Shown in pieces: positions 60,933 to 64,000 of a stretch of 64,000 nucleotides of DNA. The stretch's first letter is position 1, and each line of letters starts with the position of its first letter. Both the position numbers and the translations under genes were made by a program. The stretch comes from Clostridia bacterium (GTDB lineage Bacteria > Bacillota > Clostridia > Christensenellales > Pumilibacteraceae). The stretch is taken from NCBI GenBank assembly GCA_017623435.1, contig JAGAPD010000009.1:32887-96886 (forward strand), given 5' to 3'. The notes under the pieces were generated by a model that searched no databases, was not told the origin of the DNA, and was given only the letters and a program-made list of their open reading frames with translations.

Positions 60933-60946
60933 GGGGTACGTACCCC
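60933..60946. repeat. Perfect palindrome GGGGTACGTACCCC
   Basis: This 14-base perfect palindrome follows the transketolase stop. Its 12-base core GGGTACGTACCC occurs twice more in the window, both within coding sequence (10736-10747 and 37550-37561). Confidence 0.6.
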
Positions 60947-60964
60947 TTGATTTTAAGTAAAAGT

Positions 60965-60990
60965 ACCGCAAGAGTAATCTTGCGGTTTTT
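60965..60990 (+). terminator. Terminator of transketolase gene
   Basis: ACCGCAAGA (60965-60973), loop GTAA, TCTTGCGGT (60978-60986) and T residues form an intrinsic terminator. Confidence 0.85.
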
Positions 60991-61004
60991 ACGAGGAGGA
61001 CGAA

Positions 61005-61583
61005 ATGCAGTCTAAATTTTTCGCGTTTATGTCGCGAATGAAGTATATAAAGCGTTGGGGACTTATGCGCTCCACCGTGGATGAAAACGTAGCCGAGCAC
61101 AGCTTGCAGGTCGTTTGGGTGGCGCACGCGCTTGCAGTTATTGAGAATAAAATGTTTGGCGGAAATTACGACGCCGAGCGTATCGGTATGATAGGTGCGT
61201 ATCACGAAACGGGCGAAATTATTACGGGCGATCTTTCTACGCCTATAAAATATTTCAGCCCCGAAATAGCGACCGCCTACAAAAAAGTAGAGTGGATTGC
61301 CGAGAATAGAATTCTTTCCACGCTCCCTCGCGAGCTTATGGATGAAATCGCGCCTCTCGTTCAACCCACCGAAGAGGAAAAAAGACTGGTTAAATGCGCC
61401 GATAAAATCACCGCACTTATTAAGTGCGAAGAGGAGCTTGCGTGCAATAACCTTGAATTTAAGAAAGCACACGACACGATTGAGCGCGATTTGCGCGCGT
61501 TCAATATTCAGTCCGTAAACTACTTCCTCGACACCTTTATCCCCGCTTTCAAACTCACTCTCGACGAAATTTCAATGGATTAG
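61005..61583 (+). CDS. HD-family 5'-deoxynucleotidase-like protein (YfbR-like)
   Basis: This 192-residue protein resembles YfbR, which hydrolyses deoxynucleoside monophosphates. RW (17-18), EHS with His 32, YHETGEIITGD (66-76) and CADKITAL carry the expected metal and substrate residues. The hallmark His-Asp pair is His 67-Glu 68 here, so one metal ligand changes from Asp to Glu. GAGGAGGA precedes the ATG. It is a single gene between two terminators. Confidence 0.85.
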   Translation: MQSKFFAFMSRMKYIKRWGLMRSTVDENVAEHSLQVVWVAHALAVIENKMFGGNYDAERIGMIGAYHETGEIITGDLSTPIKYFSPEIATAYKKVEWIAENRILSTLPRELMDEIAPLVQPTEEEKRLVKCADKITALIKCEEELACNNLEFKKAHDTIERDLRAFNIQSVNYFLDTFIPAFKLTLDEISMD

Positions 61584-61600
61584 ATAAAAAAGACTAGATA

Positions 61601-61753
61601 AAAAGGACTTACCACCTCGGTAAGTCTTTTTTACATATTTTGCAAAAAATTAGTATAATTTTATATATTCTATTGACAAGCATACATATACGCAGTATAA
61701 TAATACTGTAAATACGTTTTCGTATCGCAAAATTTTGTAAAAGGAGAGAGAAT
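61601..61753 (+). repeat. Promoter-leader cassette, copy B
   Basis: This block matches 1-153 base for base in length, with 18 differences. It contains a terminator (61605-61632), TTGACA (61673-61678), TATAAT (61696-61701), the palindrome ATACG/CGTAT (61712-61716 and 61721-61725) and the ribosome binding site AAGGAGAGAG. Differences cluster in the spacer between -35 and -10 and in the stretch at 61641-61650, so the functional boxes are preserved. Confidence 0.9.
61673..61701 (+). promoter_or_regulatory. Consensus promoter of small lipoprotein gene
   Basis: TTGACA (61673-61678), a 17-base spacer and TATAAT (61696-61701) match the copy at 73-101. Confidence 0.9.
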
Positions 61754-62200
61754 ATGAAAAAAATTACAAGTATAATAATGGTCATAGTGATAATGATGAC
61801 TTCGTGTTGTTTATTTTCGTGTAGTAATAACCTAAAACTTTATAATAAAAAGTCATTGGAAGATGCGTATGAGGCAGGGTGGCTGACGGAAGATGATTTG
61901 AGAGTAATAGCGGATCATTTGAATAATAAAACTTATTCAGAAATACCATTAAGCAAAGAAAAAGAAAATAATATCAGACATACGTACTTGCAAGAAGCAG
62001 ATGTTTATAAATATCGTCCTGATGCAACTGTAAATGATGTAAGTGTGTTTCATTATTATGGAATATACAATGGGTATGCCGTAGCATTTTTGAGGGATAG
62101 GTTTTTTCAGTATGATTATGTATTTTGGCAAGAAAAAGAAATAGGTGGAGTAATATTCTATAATTGTATCCCACCGCAAGTATATGACACTAATTCTTAA
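61754..62200 (+). CDS. Small lipoprotein, unknown function
   Basis: This 148-residue protein has a lipoprotein signal peptide (residues 1-23) with lipobox LFSC at its end. The mature part is charged and Tyr-rich (GYAVAFLRDRFFQYDYVFWQ), and I do not recognise it. AAGGAGAGAG precedes the ATG. It is AT-rich, like the gene at 154 that has the same promoter cassette. The two proteins share only the general plan of an N-terminal anchor plus a small extracellular domain. Confidence 0.8.
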   Translation: MKKITSIIMVIVIMMTSCCLFSCSNNLKLYNKKSLEDAYEAGWLTEDDLRVIADHLNNKTYSEIPLSKEKENNIRHTYLQEADVYKYRPDATVNDVSVFHYYGIYNGYAVAFLRDRFFQYDYVFWQEKEIGGVIFYNCIPPQVYDTNS

Positions 62201-62225
62201 ATAAATTTCTATTGGAGGGGATAGT

Positions 62226-62291
62226 GTGAATAGTAAATTAAGATGGTTAATAAGTGGTGTGTTTTTTGCGTTTACTATGTGTTGTGTATAA
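62226..62291 (+). pseudogene. Truncated signal-peptide remnant
   Basis: A GTG start with GGAGGGG five bases upstream opens a frame of 21 codons: a positively charged start, a hydrophobic run (LISGVFFAF) and two cysteines, then TAA. It looks like the signal peptide of a lipoprotein whose body is lost. A real 21-residue peptide is also possible. Confidence 0.4.
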
Positions 62292-62332
62292 ACGCGTTGA
62301 TAAATTCCTATTCACAGTTTTTCTAGGTAACA

Positions 62333-62363
62333 AAAACGGACTACCACGTGGTAGCCCGTTTTT
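62333..62363. terminator. Bidirectional terminator, AACGGACTACC family
   Basis: AACGGACTACC, loop ACGT and GGTAGCCCGTT form a stem with flanking A and T runs. It ends the minus-strand argD gene and any readthrough from the lipoprotein gene. Confidence 0.85.
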
Positions 62364-62367
62364 AATA

Positions 62368-63561
62368 TTATACATTCGTGTTTCTGAAAATTTCTTCTAA
62401 TTTTTCAGCGAAGGTGTCAATTTCTTCCTTCGTGATAGTGTAGGGTGGAAGTAGACGGATAACGTTCTTTTTCGTAATGTTTACGAGTATTCCTGCTTGG
62501 AGTAGTTGTGCCGCAATGTAGTTGCCGTTCAGTTTTTCGCTCAATTCAACGCTTTGCAGTAAGCCCATTCCGCGCACGTCGATAATGAATTTGTACTTGC
62601 GTAGTCTTGCAAGCTTGCCTGCAAGGTAATCGCCCTTGTCGGCAATGTCCTCAATCAGTCCTCCGCGCAGTTTATCTACGACCACCGTAGCCGCCGCGCA
62701 AGCAAGCTGATTGCCCGACAGCGTCGAGCCGTGATCGCCCACCGCGAACGCCTCTGCAACCTCGCCACGCGCAAGAACGGCTGACACGGGCACGCCACCG
62801 CCCATACCTTTTGCTACCGTCACGATATCGGGCTGAAGTCCGTAATGCTCGAACGCGAACATTTTACCCGTTCTACCCATGCCCGTCTGGATCTCGTCAA
62901 GAATGAACAATACGTCCTTTGATCTACACAGCGCGTACGCACCCACGAGGTAATCGTAGTTGGCAGGGCGCACGAAACTACGGCTTTGAATGACCTCTAA
63001 CATTATCGCGCCCACGTCGTCGGTTAGCGCCTCGCGAAGAGCGTTTAGGTCGCCGTACGGCACGTGCTTAAACCCGGGCACGAGGGGAGAGTAGATTTTG
63101 TAATGGCTTTCCTGCCCCGTCGCCGTCAGAGTTGCGAGAGTACGCCCGTGAAAAGAGCCTTGCGCCGTGATGATGGTGGGACGGTTTTGACCGCGCTTGT
63201 TGTAATGCTTGCGCACGAGCTTTATGGCGCATTCGTTAGCCTCCGCACCGCTGTTCGCCATGAACATCTTAGAAAAAATAGTACCGCCCAGCATCTTTTC
63301 ACTAAGTATTGCTTGCTCGCGGTTATAGTAAAGATTAGACGAGTGAATAAGCTTGCTCGCTTGTTCGGAAATCGCTTTGGTAAGGTCGGGGTTGTTGTAG
63401 CCCAGACAGTTTACGCCTATGCCTGACACGAAGTCGATATATTCCTTGCCATACGTGTCGAAAAGCCTGTTTCCCTCGCCGTGAGTAAAGCAAATGTTTT
63501 GACGTGAAAACACGTTCATATAATTGCGCGACGACAATTCCTTAATTCTTTTAAAATCCAT
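62368..63561 (-). CDS. argD: Acetylornithine aminotransferase-like protein
   Basis: This 397-residue class III aminotransferase uses PLP. NSGAEANECAIKLVRKH and GSFHGRTLATLTATGQ form the cofactor phosphate site, DEIQTGMGRTG holds the Asp that binds the PLP nitrogen, and Lys 251 in VAKGMGGGVPV is the Schiff-base lysine. The segment that usually reads EPIQGEGG is EVIQSRSF (189-196), so substrate preference may differ from ArgD. GGGGCAAAG precedes the ATG. No other arginine gene lies nearby. Family is certain, substrate is not. Confidence 0.82.
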   Translation of the reverse strand: MDFKRIKELSSRNYMNVFSRQNICFTHGEGNRLFDTYGKEYIDFVSGIGVNCLGYNNPDLTKAISEQASKLIHSSNLYYNREQAILSEKMLGGTIFSKMFMANSGAEANECAIKLVRKHYNKRGQNRPTIITAQGSFHGRTLATLTATGQESHYKIYSPLVPGFKHVPYGDLNALREALTDDVGAIMLEVIQSRSFVRPANYDYLVGAYALCRSKDVLFILDEIQTGMGRTGKMFAFEHYGLQPDIVTVAKGMGGGVPVSAVLARGEVAEAFAVGDHGSTLSGNQLACAAATVVVDKLRGGLIEDIADKGDYLAGKLARLRKYKFIIDVRGMGLLQSVELSEKLNGNYIAAQLLQAGILVNITKKNVIRLLPPYTITKEEIDTFAEKLEEIFRNTNV

Positions 63562-63598
63562 CTTTGCCCCTTTTTGGCTGATTTATTTTCTATCTTAT

Positions 63599-63627
63599 AT
63601 TATACCACACCCCACCCCAAAAGTCAA
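63599..63627 (-). promoter_or_regulatory. Promoter of argD-like gene
   Basis: On the minus strand, TTGACT (63627-63622), a 17-base spacer and TATAAT (63604-63599) precede the start codon. The -35 box overlaps the first base pairs of a repeat mosaic. Confidence 0.8.
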
Positions 63628-64000
63628 CCGTCAAAGACGGTTTATAGTAGGCTTGGAATGTGTTTTACAGCTTTAAGACCTACGCCAACAGGTATGACCG
63701 AGCGGTGTGGTCGTATTACTAATCAAGCTTTGCTTGTAGGCTTGGGCAATGCTTTACAACTTTACGACCTACGCCAACGCCTTTGACCGCGCGGTGTGGT
63801 CGTAATTTTGCGCGCGCTGTCATTCTCGAGCAAAGCGAAGAATCTCGCGCGCAGGCAAAGCCTGTTTCGTAGGCTCGGAATATAGTGTACGGGTGTGTGA
63901 CCTACGCTAAATCATTTGACCGAGCGCTAACGGGCGACTAATAGTCGCCCCTACGAAATGACCAAAGTTAGTGATAGCATATACGACGGCGGCAGCAAGC
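63626..64000. repeat. Intergenic repeat mosaic 4 at right edge
   Basis: No gene is visible from 63562 to the end. ACCGTCaaaGACGGT (63628-63642) starts the block. The unit with GACCTACGCC, GCGGTGTGGTC and CAAGCTTTGCTTG covers about 63650-63741 and is partly repeated to 63803. GTCATTCTCGAGCAAAGCGA, extending to GAATCT, covers 63819-63845. A third relative of the unit runs to about 63927. GGGCGACTA/TAGTCGCCC lies at 63932-63950, and the window ends inside a GGCGGCAGCAAGC module. Confidence 0.85.

Overview
The window looks like chromosome from an anaerobic, low-to-mid GC Firmicute, probably an uncultured gut Clostridia or Christensenellales-type bacterium. This is inferred from gene content, not from a marker-gene comparison. 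Pointers are a PPi-type phosphofructokinase, a glycyl-radical enzyme with its activase, a guanine riboswitch with TTGACA/TAAAAT promoters, a CwlD-type amidase, an ABC-F protein, and intergenic spaces filled with short palindromic repeats.

Layout. 1-4400: a small membrane protein gene behind a promoter cassette that recurs exactly 61,600 bases later, then pfp and a GH78 rhamnosidase. 4415-9366 (minus): a large RHS/YD-repeat protein with an AT-rich C-terminal tip, coupled to a small membrane protein that is a candidate immunity protein. 9776-23428: a compact podovirus (P22-like) virion module with a sigma-region-4-like regulator, an SH3/membrane protein, large terminase, portal, a scaffold-like coiled coil, major capsid protein, connector, a gp10-like propeller protein, fibre-like proteins, a coiled coil and a holin-like protein. 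No integrase, repressor, replication gene or lysin is visible, and its composition matches the host. One of its genes has an in-frame TAA at codon 6. 23484-25511 (minus): a Ser/Thr kinase and a PP2C phosphatase.

25678-29286: a guanine riboswitch with a purine permease, then glutamate dehydrogenase. 29159-31300: a repeat mosaic, two small genes, tRNA-Leu(CAG) and a three-hairpin element that ends in a copy of the tRNA 3' end. 31387-33698: an AT-rich two-gene island, a membrane coiled-coil/SHOCT protein and a DUF4041/T5orf172 (GIY-YIG-like) protein. This is a candidate defence or mobile-element pair. 33733-41331: a second GH78 enzyme, an XRE regulator, an AraC regulator divergent from a GRE activase, and an unusually short glycyl-radical enzyme. 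41339-44529: mntP behind an attenuator-like leader, a membrane-anchored propeller-like protein and murG.

44788-53592: a type II topoisomerase pair, an ABC-F ATPase, a second repeat mosaic, an M1 peptidase lipoprotein and cwlD. 53705-58793: an aroC-aroB-aroA-aroE-aroQ-aroK operon that covers every shikimate step after DAHP synthase; its shikimate kinase has an altered P-loop. 58943-64000: transketolase, a YfbR-like phosphohydrolase, the second promoter cassette with a small lipoprotein gene, an argD-like aminotransferase, and a third repeat mosaic at the edge.

The strongest candidates for something undescribed are the stripped-down, host-like virion module flanked by SH3 and kinase/phosphatase genes, the RHS tip with its coupled membrane protein, the tRNA-adjacent SHOCT/DUF4041 pair, and the short CxE-type glycyl-radical enzyme.
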